Shown here: positions 55,901 through 61,060 of the stretch, piece by piece | Numbering within the stretch: the first letter of the stretch is position 1 | Layout of the letters: each line of letters begins with the position of its first letter | DNA from: Bombyx mori | Taxonomy: Eukaryota > Arthropoda > Insecta > Lepidoptera > Bombycidae | Assembly (NCBI RefSeq): GCF_030269925.1 | Contig: NC_085114.1 | Location: 10,744,001 to 10,808,000, forward strand | Direction of reading: 5' to 3' | DNA length: 64,000 nucleotides | Notes under the pieces: generated by a model | Seen by the model: only the letters and a program-made list of their open reading frames with translations | What the model was told of the DNA's origin: nothing | Databases searched by the model: none | Position numbers and translations under genes: made by a program

Positions 55901-56549
55901 AAGGTATACATAGCTGTCTTTGTACATAATTACATCTAATTTCAGATGCTAAGTTATGAAATTTCTCATACTCTTAAATACACAAGTTTCTCTTGCTAGT
56001 AAGATTAAAATTGTCAACTATTTGATAAAATATTGTAAAGCTAGTGGTTGATATAATCAAAACGGTCTATTATAAAGTTATACCTTCTGCAAAAGTTCTT
56101 TGATTTTATTCTTGTTTTTTTTCACTTTCCTTTCTTGTTTTTGTGCCTTGGCAGTGTCAATTTCATCTTTGTGAATTTTCTTGTAGGCTGTACTGTCGGA
56201 AGCGTATTTGCTCCACGCTCTAGGTTTTTTCTCATCTCCTAAATCAACACATGTTTGAACTTCAATTTTCATAGAACGTATGCAAGTGCCATCAAAGTAT
56301 TCTTTGGCGGCTATCGCTTGTTCCTCAGTTCTATAACCAACGAAACCGAAGTTTCTGAATTTTCCATCTTTGGTATATTTCAACTGTACGTCGGTAACCT
56401 CTCCTTTCTGACCAAACAATTCTCTAAGATGATCGACTGTAACCTGAGGAAATAAAATCTGTAATAAAATAACGTTTGTATAGTTTTCTGAAAATTTAAG
56501 AATAAACAATTACCTTGTTAGGCAAATTTTTAACAATAAGACGTGACAT
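34951..56549 (-). CDS. RBM19: RBM19/Mrd1, multi-RRM pre-rRNA processing protein
   Basis: Fifteen GT/AG-bounded exons join in frame to 890 residues: 56549-56514, 56443-56084, 55820-55593, 55003-54893, 54515-54335, 52319-52228, 51563-51458, 50885-50694, 39552-39391, 38710-38607, 37381-36920, 36261-36059, 35621-35505, 35343-35235 and 35160-34951 (stop TAA). It starts MSRLIVKNLPNK, the conserved RBM19/Mrd1 N terminus. RRM1 is in exons 1-2 (KYTKDGKFRNFGFVGY), RRM2 in 4-6, RRM3 in 7-8 (SIFVRNLPYVVSEEE), RRM4 in 11, RRM5 in 11-12 (MLFVKNLNFKTTEETLK), RRM6 in 13-15 (ILIRNVPFQANKKELHEIF). The linker in exons 9-10 has SSHNWNVLFLGGNAVAD and VRLALGETQLV. The family binds pre-rRNA and U3 snoRNA for 18S processing in the nucleolus. 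Intron 8 is 11.1 kb of transposons, yet the frame is intact. Confidence 0.96.
35690..35860 (-). repeat. Diverged SINE-like fragment in an RBM19 intron
   Basis: GATGGGTGACCATTTGGTGT, CCCCATAGACAT and CTTCGCAGAAATAGGC are recognisable, diverged pieces of the reversed Bm1 3' half. The following 110 bases are unique in this window. Confidence 0.5.
36270..36880. other. Intron 11 of RBM19, unclassified
   Basis: This gap between exons 12 and 11 has no extra exon in frame. Parts (about 36390-36620) look less AT-rich than the surroundings and may be an old LINE fragment, but I find no clear protein motif. Confidence 0.3.
38131..38582 (+). mobile_element. Bm1-type SINE, full length, in RBM19 intron 10
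   Basis: tRNA-like head with A box GGGGCCTAAAGGATAAG and B box GTGTTCGAATCCC, body with CCACGGTGAAGGAATAACAT and GCCGTGAAGCAGTAATGCG, ending in CCATCTAAGCAAT plus A tail. A short internal duplication (CGTTTCGGGTGGTTTCGGTT) distinguishes it. Its tail ends about 25 bp from the splice donor of exon 10, antisense to the gene. Confidence 0.85.
39100..39370 (+). repeat. Dispersed repeat family A, copy 4
   Basis: Contains CTACTACCGGATCGGAATCG, GCGACCCGCTGAGAAGATCC and GAGAAACTCGGCGGGATG, with a start and end that differ from other copies. It abuts RBM19 exon 9 (39391-39552) on the intron side. Confidence 0.65.
39944..41216 (+). mobile_element. mariner element with TA duplication
   Basis: The left end CGAGGGCTGCACTAAAAGTA and right end (reverse complement CATAGGCGGCACTGAAAATT) form imperfect terminal inverted repeats of about 27 bp, both continuing to TCGGGAA. 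TA flanks each side (39942-39943 and 41217-41218). The length, 1273 bp, is the usual mariner size, and the transposase frame fills the interior. Confidence 0.9.
40117..41073 (+). pseudogene. mariner transposase (DD34D), C-terminally truncated by a stop
   Basis: A 318-residue frame with the N-terminal helix-turn-helix region (DFRSGLTQKQC, WFAEFQRGR, LSDDARQGRLK) and the catalytic core. The triad is Asp154 (SGDESWIY), Asp246 (LHHDNASSHTA) and Asp281 (YSPDLSPNDFY); the spacing between the last two is 34, the mariner signature. The frame stops at a TAG (41071-41073) and then stays open for 28 more codons to a TAA, ending in the usual mariner C-terminal pattern, so the stop looks like a single nonsense change in an otherwise intact gene. 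It cannot be excluded that the shortened protein is partly active. It lies antisense within RBM19 intron 8. Confidence 0.88.
41451..41637. other. AT microsatellite at the left edge of the retrotransposon pair
   Basis: No gene. The segment 41619-41637 is an alternating AT run, the target into which the LTR element at 41638 inserted. A matching short TA stretch follows that element at 45969-45977 and another follows the second element at 50236-50239. Confidence 0.6.
41638..41815 (-). repeat. 3' LTR of copy 1
   Basis: 178 bp, TGT...ACA edges. Shares with the other LTR of copy 1 the variants AAATAAAAAAAGACG and ATTCCATTG (minus strand), which differ from those of copy 2. Confidence 0.93.
41828..45631 (-). 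CDS. Gag-Pol polyprotein of LTR retrotransposon, copy 1
   Basis: An intact frame; the first ATG (45631) starts MPRKG and gives 1267 residues, and the frame is open 36 codons further upstream without ATG. Two CCHC zinc knuckles (about 212-225 and 231-244) mark Gag. The protease has LIDTGND (DTG at 281-283). RT has the YLDD box at 584-587. RNase H acidic residues are near 733, 776, 801 and 844. Integrase has an HHCC finger (921, 925, 955, 958) and a DD35E triad (988, 1047, 1083). Compared with copy 2 there are eight substitutions; one changes the conserved Gly of the protease motif IIGNP to Arg (residue 356), which may impair the protease. Gag and Pol are fused in one frame with no shift. Confidence 0.92.
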   Translation of the reverse strand: MPRKGVKEDEECFAEPAPQISFCELEKSMTAFSGDDAYGVDTFIKDFEDIANLMQWTGIEKLIYAKRLLKGTAKLFLRSLTGTTTWELLKTGLKEEFGLHLNSAAIHKTISNRKMKPGETYQQYFLQLKELAVLGNIEDDALMEYIIDGIPDNEMNKTILYGASNIKEFRKKLDLYAEIKKKCRTSNKAYNQSTTSKPTTSGWKKPLPKKRCFNCGDLDHESSGCSKGIKCFRCNDFGHKSTDCPKNIKKTLEIKCNKENDSQAPYKEVMINNVMVKSLIDTGNDVNLMNESTFTQIHGDTCNYHPDLVQSLTGIGDCEVHTRGSCTPRIEIDGCQCEATFYIIEDDKIPVDVIIRNPILQDIELSFKSDVISAKRILQLTMLEDQAEEPMIIGNFKYKDQIEKILTEYDPGKCCKESKVELKLLLTDETPVYQNPRRLSPLELEIVDKQIKEWLKDGVIKPSNSDFASPIVLAKKKNKGYRLCVDYRKLNKKIIKERFPLPLIEDQIDRLKDATMFTTLDLKNGFFHVNVCKESQKYTSFVTPRAQFEFQKMPFGLSVGPSVFQRFVNDVFQDLILDGVVLTYLDDLILPFKLPKEGIEKLQKVLYRAEEYGLTFNWSKCQFMQKKINYLGYIIEDGKISPSKEKVTAVARFPTPHNIKTLQSFLGLTGYFRKFIKNYSLIARPLTNLLKKGVIFNYDEECEKAVETLRTILCQSPVLQIYNQDLETELHTDASADGYGAVLLQRNLKDNKMHPVYYMSRKTSPAEKKYHSYYLEVLAVVEAIKKFRVYLLGIHFKVITDCSALTTTLKKKDLPPRVARWAVLLEEYNYTIEHRPGIRMKHADALSRQPVENIFILTDTTARLRRAQDDDLKIKLIKKVLEKEHYDDFMIEAGILWKIKDGKKLMVVPKKMQNEIIRKNHDKGHFGLIKTEELISRNYYFENMKDKIKSVLENCLECILISHKKGKSEGFLHAIDKGDIPLSTYHIDHLGPLTSTNKNYKYILTVVDGFTKFTWIYPTKTLSTDEVIDKLKIQQQTFGSPQRIISDRSTSFTSNTFKEFCETEGILHHIITTGQPRGNGQVERVHQIIIDALSKLSADDPTKWYKHISNIQRCLNGSFQRSIKMSPFELLTGVKINNKNEVIYNLINEENLKFFCDEREDLRKKARENIQKIQDENRRNFNRRRRKPREYEVGNLVAIKRTQFVQGYKLHPRYLGPYEVVKKKRNDRYDLQRIGQGEGPHHTSSSADMMKPWVADAVEYESSGTDD
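45767..45784 (-). other. Primer-binding site of copy 1 (tRNA-Pro type)
   Basis: On the minus strand, six bases after the 5' LTR, the 18 bases TGGGGGCTCGTCCGGGAT match the complement of the 3' end of tRNA-Pro as used by murine leukaemia virus. Identity to the insect tRNA-Pro gene was not checked. Confidence 0.75.
45791..45968 (-). repeat. 5' LTR of copy 1
   Basis: 178 bp, complete. Followed on the plus strand by the 9-bp TATATATAT stretch that separates it from the truncated 5' LTR of copy 2. Confidence 0.93.
45978..46082 (+). repeat. Truncated 5' LTR of copy 2
   Basis: The last 105 bp of the 178-bp LTR, starting AGATTGATTAAGACG. The missing 73 bp include the TGT start. Confidence 0.92.
46089..46106 (+). 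other. Primer-binding site of copy 2 (tRNA-Pro type)
   Basis: The 18 bases TGGGGGCTCGTCCGGGAT follow the LTR end (46082) after six bases, identical to the site of copy 1. Confidence 0.75.
46242..50045 (+). CDS. Gag-Pol polyprotein of LTR retrotransposon, copy 2
   Basis: A 1267-residue intact frame from ATG 46242, collinear with copy 1 and differing at residues 6, 245, 356, 370, 380, 382, 956 and 1008. It keeps the zinc knuckles, DTG protease with the Gly at 356, YLDD RT, RNase H residues and the integrase HHCC and DD35E residues. At 1008 it has Asn where copy 1 has the well-conserved, non-catalytic Asp of the motif TVVDGFTKF. The encoded machinery looks competent; expression may be limited by the truncated 5' LTR. 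Confidence 0.92.
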   Translation: MPRKGAKEDEECFAEPAPQISFCELEKSMTAFSGDDAYGVDTFIKDFEDIANLMQWTGIEKLIYAKRLLKGTAKLFLRSLTGTTTWELLKTGLKEEFGLHLNSAAIHKTISNRKMKPGETYQQYFLQLKELAVLGNIEDDALMEYIIDGIPDNEMNKTILYGASNIKEFRKKLDLYAEIKKKCRTSNKAYNQSTTSKPTTSGWKKPLPKKRCFNCGDLDHESSGCSKGIKCFRCNDFGHKSTDCSKNIKKTLEIKCNKENDSQAPYKEVMINNVMVKSLIDTGNDVNLMNESTFTQIHGDTCNYHPDLVQSLTGIGDCEVHTRGSCTPRIEIDGCQCEATFYIIEDDKIPVDVIIGNPILQDIELSFKSGVISAKRILQVTILEDQAEEPMIIGNFKYKDQIEKILTEYDPGKCCKESKVELKLLLTDETPVYQNPRRLSPLELEIVDKQIKEWLKDGVIKPSNSDFASPIVLAKKKNKGYRLCVDYRKLNKKIIKERFPLPLIEDQIDRLKDATMFTTLDLKNGFFHVNVCKESQKYTSFVTPRAQFEFQKMPFGLSVGPSVFQRFVNDVFQDLILDGVVLTYLDDLILPFKLPKEGIEKLQKVLYRAEEYGLTFNWSKCQFMQKKINYLGYIIEDGKISPSKEKVTAVARFPTPHNIKTLQSFLGLTGYFRKFIKNYSLIARPLTNLLKKGVIFNYDEECEKAVETLRTILCQSPVLQIYNQDLETELHTDASADGYGAVLLQRNLKDNKMHPVYYMSRKTSPAEKKYHSYYLEVLAVVEAIKKFRVYLLGIHFKVITDCSALTTTLKKKDLPPRVARWAVLLEEYNYTIEHRPGIRMKHADALSRQPVENIFILTDTTARLRRAQDDDLKIKLIKKVLEKEHYDDFMIEAGILWKIKDGKKLMVVPKKMQNEIIRKNHDKGHFGLIKTEELISRNYYFENMKDKIKSVLENCIECILISHKKGKSEGFLHAIDKGDIPLSTYHIDHLGPLTSTNKNYKYILTVVNGFTKFTWIYPTKTLSTDEVIDKLKIQQQTFGSPQRIISDRSTSFTSNTFKEFCETEGILHHIITTGQPRGNGQVERVHQIIIDALSKLSADDPTKWYKHISNIQRCLNGSFQRSIKMSPFELLTGVKINNKNEVIYNLINEENLKFFCDEREDLRKKARENIQKIQDENRRNFNRRRRKPREYEVGNLVAIKRTQFVQGYKLHPRYLGPYEVVKKKRNDRYDLQRIGQGEGPHHTSSSADMMKPWVADAVEYESSGTDD
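50058..50235 (+). repeat. 3' LTR of copy 2
   Basis: Complete 178-bp LTR, TGTGGG to CCCACA, beginning 12 bp after the Gag-Pol stop codon. The short gap contains no long purine run. Confidence 0.93.
50241..50670 (-). mobile_element. Bm1-type SINE, full length, reversed
   Basis: The reverse complement has the tRNA-like head (GTCGTCGTGGCCTAACGGAT, B box GGTGTTCGAATC) and the body blocks of the other copies, ending CATCTGAGCAATAAATATA. Its A/T-rich tail provides the TATA into which copy 2 inserted. The head lies 24 bp from the donor of RBM19 exon 8, in sense orientation to that gene. Confidence 0.85.
52770..54252 (-). mobile_element. tRNA-headed SINE (not Bm1), split by a DDE transposon
   Basis: On the minus strand the head at 54252-54180 has an A box (TGGTGTAGTGGTAAGTG) and a B box (GGGTTCGAATCCCG). 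The body ends near 54075 with GTTATCTGGTACC. After 1.2 kb of inserted transposon the SINE resumes at about 52843 as TAACACAAGTTCTTTACGAA and GGGACCAGTTAACGTGG, with an A/T-rich tail to about 52770. The phrase order is one I recognise from widespread lepidopteran SINEs. Confidence 0.7.
52844..54065 (-). mobile_element. Deletion derivative of a DDE transposon with inverted ends
   Basis: The ends are inverted copies: left ATAACCGGCAAACTTCTTGA and GCATTTG (52844-52870); right, reversed, GTAATCGGCAAACTTCTTGA and GCAAATG (54065-54039). TATA is next to both, so a TA duplication is likely. The interior on the minus strand keeps pieces of a transposase: an N-terminal helix-turn-helix region at 53719-53417 (TSVSTVRCIINETKGSG), a piece at 53400-53240 (NEKSNIRLLRIEYLQKI), and an acidic C-terminal tail at 53221-53033. 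The catalytic core is deleted. Confidence 0.65.
55130..55315 (-). repeat. Diverged Bm1-type SINE tail in an RBM19 intron
   Basis: CGGCCCACTTGATGTTAAGTAGTTC, here given only in part as a match, plus GCCCATAGACACTAGCAAC and CAGGGCGGTACCTACC correspond to the reversed Bm1 3' half with many changes. Confidence 0.65.
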
Positions 56550-56772
56550 TCTTCTACTTTAATGCATTTGGCTTCCGTAAATATTAATTATAAATGTTCA
56601 TAACATTATTGCAGATATAAACACGTGCGCCGTATTGTTTTATTATGACATTTAGTGTCATTTAGTATGACTTGACGGCTGACGTTTAAGAAATTGACAG
56701 TGTAGTACTTTTATTTTTTAGCTGGAAAGGCAAACATATCGTACCATACCATCTAATCTTTTATAAATATAT

Positions 56773-56990
56773 GAGAAATGAAATGAAATGAAAATCTCAG
56801 TGAAATGGTGGTTGTTTAAAGTAGTGGACTTTTTGGAGCATTTCGAGAAGTTACGTCCAGCGGCTTTGTTTTATTTTCCCACATTTGTGCACTTTCATAA
56901 ATACTAAACAGTTAATAAGCCATCGTTATTAAGCATTGAAACCTGAAGAAACACTAAATAGACAAAATAAAACAAATCACACAACTTCAC
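56773..56990 (-). repeat. Dispersed repeat family B, copy upstream of RBM19
   Basis: Reverse-complement reading gives GTGAAGTTGTGTGATTTG at the start, GCCGCTGGACGTAACTTCTC in the middle and TTTCA pentamers at the end, collinear with 20120-20370. The end lies about 224 bp before the RBM19 start codon, in the same orientation relative to the gene as the copy at UTP3. Confidence 0.8.
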
Positions 56991-57039
56991 TGACATGGTA
57001 ATCGTGTTTTAAAATATGGTGCCTAATCCTCGTTAGTAA

Positions 57040-57150
57040 ATTCAGAACGAGTTTTAAATGTTTTTCTTTTAATAAAAAAAGTAATATTGGAATTAAAGAG
57101 CCGCAACTTCACATCCAAAGAGGTGAAGGTTGCCGACTCCTGGCCTAAAA
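57040..57150 (-). mobile_element. Possible hAT-type transposon end
   Basis: The reverse complement contains CAGGAGTCGGCAACC followed by GAAGTTGCGGCTCTTTAATT, which resembles the ends of hAT elements that start CAGGGGTCGGCAACC. The other end was not found. Confidence 0.4.
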
Positions 57151-57209
57151 CCTTTGGGCCTAGCGAGGAAATTTGATGTTGTGTTTTGTATCGTGAGTAC
57201 TCCATGTCG

Positions 57210-57245
57210 TTCCTCGGAGTACTCCATGAGGAGTGCTCCGAGGAA
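57210..57245. repeat. Short hairpin
   Basis: TTCCTCGGAGTACTCC and GGAGTGCTCCGAGGAA form a 16-bp stem with one mismatch around a 4-base loop. The flanking sequence repeats AGTACTCCATG. Function unknown. Confidence 0.6.
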
Positions 57246-57789
57246 CTGTTTGAGGTGATTCAGTCAATCTCTTTTCACTATCCCATCACCCGTTCCTCAA
57301 GCACAGTTTACATGATTCTTACTACAATGCGTTAAATCTAAAGTGCGTTATTAAAGAAAAAAATCTTTTGCACACTCTGAATCCAACTCTGAAATAAACT
57401 TTCCTCCTGAATGCTAAATATAATATTCTGTTTCATTCAAACTTTGGAAACAGTTCAGAGAAAGTTAAGTAGAGAGACTACTCTTCGTAATTCCTAGGCA
57501 TTACTGATATTCATGAACGACGGTGATCATAGAAGACAGATGAGCCGTATGCTTGCCCACTTTCGATTTCAATTACGTTTGTACATATGCATTTAATACA
57601 CTTTGACTTTGTATTTGTTGAATTATTAAGAAAAGAGAAGAATAAGCTGTCCTATCGATTAGAAATTGATTTTTATTTATTTTTTTCTACGGAGTTCAGA
57701 TTTAATTAATTTAAAATACTTTTCATAAAATGAGTAAAGATAAGTTGTTTGATTTTGTAATTTTAGGTTTTCTTTAGATATAAACAATA

Positions 57790-58040
57790 ATAATTAATAA
57801 TAATTGGGAACAACTCACACATGTCAACTGGGCCCAATTTAGGATTCCCTAGTTATCGGTAACAGAGCCTGACATAGATACTTATATACGTTTTTTAAAT
57901 AAATACATATATAGATATTAAACACCCAGACAAAGAGCAAGCAAAGCTGTTCATCACACGATTTTTTACCCAATGTAGGAATCGAACCCACAACCCTCGG
58001 CGCAATAGTTAGGGGCGCTAACTACTGCACTACAGAGTCA
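57790..58040 (-). mobile_element. Second type of tRNA-headed SINE
   Basis: On the minus strand a head at 58040-57970 has a TAGTGCAGTAGTTAG A-box-like stretch and the B box GGGTTCGATTCC. The body follows with CTTTGCTTGCTCTTTGTCTG and ends near GTGTGAGTTGTTCCC with an A/T-rich tail. The head does not fold into a standard cloverleaf, so it is a SINE and not a tRNA gene. Confidence 0.6.
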
Positions 58041-58470
58041 AGGAATGTGTAGTAAGTGGGCTTGTTAGCTGTTTAGTAAATAGATCTGAAAGTGTACAAG
58101 CCTAGGAAAATTAAATAAAAACGTTAGTCGTGACTCTTCGTTTTCTTCGACAAAATTTTAGTGAATTCTCAATAAAATGTTATCAATTTACAAACATGTT
58201 CGACCTTACAAAGCTTCAGTTGTGTAAGCTGTGTTAAGTGATCCCTAGGCCTTACCAAAATTGGAAAAATATAATACGTAATGTCAATTGTTATTTGTCA
58301 ATGTCATTTAACAATGATTGAAGCGGCAGCTTAGGATTAGTAAATCATAGTTATACACAATAAATTTAGTAAATAGTAAGAGACTAATTGATTTTTCACG
58401 GTACAAAAGGTTTCCTACATTTCAAACATACACTATTTTCCTTTAAATTAGACAAATAAACGTTTTCAAC

Positions 58471-58728
58471 ATGTCAACTGCTATGACTTTCGGCCAGAAA
58501 CAATTTATTCCAACTCCACCAGATAAGGGAAGTTTTCCCTTGGATCACGAAGGAATTTGCAAGAAAACTATGGTTCGCTACATGAAATGTTTGATTAATA
58601 ACAATAGCAATAACTCATTATGTCGTGATGAAGCTAAGGAATATTTGGCATGTAGAATGGAGAATAATTTAATGGCTAAAGAAGACTGGAATAATTTAGG
58701 TTTTCAAGAAAATAAAGAAGAGCGATAG
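58471..58728 (+). CDS. COX19: Cytochrome c oxidase assembly factor COX19
   Basis: An 85-residue single-exon frame. It opens [20 protein letters not shown] and SFPLDHEG, the conserved COX19 N terminus, and carries the twin CX9C motif ([11 protein letters not shown] and [11 protein letters not shown]) of the CHCH fold. Twin CX9C proteins are imported into the mitochondrial intermembrane space by the Mia40 relay; COX19 works with COX11 in copper delivery to cytochrome c oxidase. A polyadenylation signal AATAAA at 58828-58833 follows the stop by 100 bp. Upstream, RBM19 runs the other way, 1.9 kb apart. Confidence 0.96.
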   Translation: MSTAMTFGQKQFIPTPPDKGSFPLDHEGICKKTMVRYMKCLINNNSNNSLCRDEAKEYLACRMENNLMAKEDWNNLGFQENKEER

Positions 58729-58833
58729 TCATTTATTATCTTACTAGCTCTTATTTATAATTACAGTGTAGGTGAGGTTTTTTAAAGTATTAAATAGAAT
58801 GTACAGTGTGCTTAATTTATGAAATTAAATAAA

Positions 58834-59984
58834 TGTTTTGTGAATATGCATGACTTTTTATACAATAGCAACAATTAGTTTATTGCTGTTGATGCAAATC
58901 AGATTCGAAAAGCATTATGAAGTGTGAATCGTGCTTTCGGGAAGAAATAATTCACAACATACAACAATAACAAGTAAGCTGGGGTCATAAAATACCTCAA
59001 CCATACATTAAATAATAATTGAATAGAGTGAGATTTGCTCATCCTATAGCTGTTGCTGCAAATAACTTTAGGTTTGTAGTTTAAGGCAGTTGTGTTTAAT
59101 ATAATTAAGGCTTGACTTAAGTTGTCATTTAATTATCAAGGACATTAATTGGATCAGTAATGTGATGTTAACCCACTGCTGAATCGCAACAAAAAGAAAA
59201 TGTTCATATATTTCGAAAGTCACAGAAAAGCATGGTCAACAGCTAGTAGGTAAAAGTAGGTAGGTAGGAAGAATACATTGATTATTATGACAGAAAAATA
59301 AAACATGTTAATTCCCAATAGTAAGCCAAACCAAAATCATACCTCATTTTGCACAGCATACATGTTAAACAAAATCATTGTAATAGATCCCAAACCTATG
59401 TTTGGAATATCGCTTAAAAAAATGTTGCTTTGTGAAATTTTGTATAAAACAACATATCCTGTCTTTGCAATCCCTCGTCTGAGGTTCTTGCGTGGGAAGT
59501 TTGTGGATGATGACTTAAAAATTATCAAGTACAACAAAATGAAGTCTTCTCTATTCTGTAATTACACAATAAAATGAAAACTAGCATCACAAGGAATATT
59601 ATTTTGTAGATTAGATGATAGGAAGAAAAAAGGCATGTCTTCAGATTTCCAAAATTATAAAAAAAATACTGGTCAAATATTGATAGTTTAGATGCTCCAC
59701 CGTGTCTCAGGTCTAGTTGGGTGGCGGAAATGGCCATGGCGGATGGGTACAACTCTAGGTTGAAAAATAAAATATTTGAGTGCGTCAGTGGTTAAACAAA
59801 CCTTAAAATTGCTCTCAAATGCTTCCATTACAAAATTCACTAGACTTTTATATATGCAACAAAGTTGCCATTTTGAAATCTCCAGTTCGAGCTCAGTTTA
59901 ATATTCCAGTTATGTTACGTTAAGTTACATTAGTTATTAAAATATTTTTTATCATATTATTATTAGTTTGTTGTATTGAATGTT
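58834..59984. other. Gene-free interval after COX19
   Basis: AT-rich sequence with no exon, RNA gene or clear repeat that I can identify. Open frames at 59305-59577 and on the opposite strand have no conserved motif. Confidence 0.5.
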
Positions 59985-60530
59985 ATGCCGGCCACTGACA
60001 TGCGCGCGAACATTTGTACATTGTACGAATGTTTGCGCGCATGTGAAGGTCCGTCAGACATTCATTCGCAAACTTAGCGGCTGTGCAAAGGGGTTCGGTA
60101 TTCAATTTGCGAACCCGTTTGCGCTTCCTCCTACACTTGTTTACGAATGTCTCACGAATTTCTCTTCCTTTTTAATTCGTCAATAGAACATTGAAGAGAA
60201 AAAGAGTTTTGAATTCTTTCCCAGACATCATTAACAGCCATGCTGTTTTTATGGGATTTCTTTTGATGAAGATACGCTACACAGTAGACGTACGATCTAT
60301 GAAAATAGCAAAACGTCCGTTGCCTTCGCAATCCTGGGCGCAACTGGTCACACGAATGTGTGGGAGACTACGCAAAGGATCGCGGTTCGCGCGCTTTGAT
60401 GTCTGTTAAAAAACCGACACAGCTTGGAAAACCACGTATGCAGCGAAAACTTTGCATAATCATTTGCAAATGTCGTCCTACACTTGCGGGTTTGCGTATT
60501 CGTGCGAATGTGAGTGACCGGTATTTTAAT
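59985..60530. mobile_element. Foldback TIR element, possibly Harbinger-derived
   Basis: The left end GCCGGCCACTGACATGCGCG and the reversed right end ACCGGTCACTCACATTCGCA are similar inverted ends. The left end itself contains a 21-bp hairpin (CATGCGCGCGAACATTTGTAC against GTACGAATGTTTGCGCGCATG, 59999-60043). On the minus strand at about 60245-60155 a peptide VNDVWERIQNSF...SIDELKRKR resembles a MADF/SANT-like domain, which occurs in Harbinger accessory proteins. Superfamily assignment is tentative. Confidence 0.5.
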
Positions 60531-60649
60531 AGTCAGCAATATTATCTAAAAAAAGTTTTTAATTTGGATGGCATTTAACATGTCAAAGTCAAAATAATAT
60601 ATTCTGGCAACAATGAATGTGTATTGTAAGCCTAAAAATGTTTTCATTC

Positions 60650-61060
60650 CTAATAGCTGCCACACTACGCTTGGATGGGTAGGTGAGCGCATGGGCTCAA
60701 CCTGAGAGATGCTAACACTAGTTCTAGCAAGAGCAGTGCTTCTCTTATTCTACCACTTCTTTTTTTACCTTTTCGTTGGTTGCCTAAGAGGCTATTTCTG
60801 CTACGCCCGAACGGGTAGGAGAGCTCACGGGCTCAACATAGAGAATTTGCTAACACTAGCCCTAGCGAGAGCAGTAGTTCGCAGAATCTACCGCCGGATC
60901 GTATCGCGACTCACTGAGAAAATCCGACAAGAAACTCAGTGGGCTGTGTCCATGAATTCGGTTGCACGTCGAGCTTGTCATGACGGTATGTCTGGAAGTG
61001 TTGTAGAGTGTCACCTTGTTACGAAGGGATAATTTACTTCACGCCTCAAACACTTCGTCT
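60650..61060 (+). repeat. Dispersed repeat family A, copy 6 (two partial units)
   Basis: A short first unit (about 60670-60750, GGGTAGGTGAGCGCATGGGC, CTAGCAAGAGCAGTGCTTC) is followed by a longer one (about 60770-61020, GGTTGCCTAAGAGGCTA, CTACCGCCGGATCGTATCG, GAAACTCAGTGGGCTG). The start of the second unit inside the first suggests insertion of one copy into another or local duplication. Confidence 0.7.

Noticed and set aside
57966..58040. Possible tRNA gene on the minus strand
   Set aside because: Same reasons: no standard cloverleaf, and SINE body and A/T tail follow.
59305..59577. 90-codon plus-strand frame
   Set aside because: No homology motif, no splice or regulatory context, AT-rich composition.
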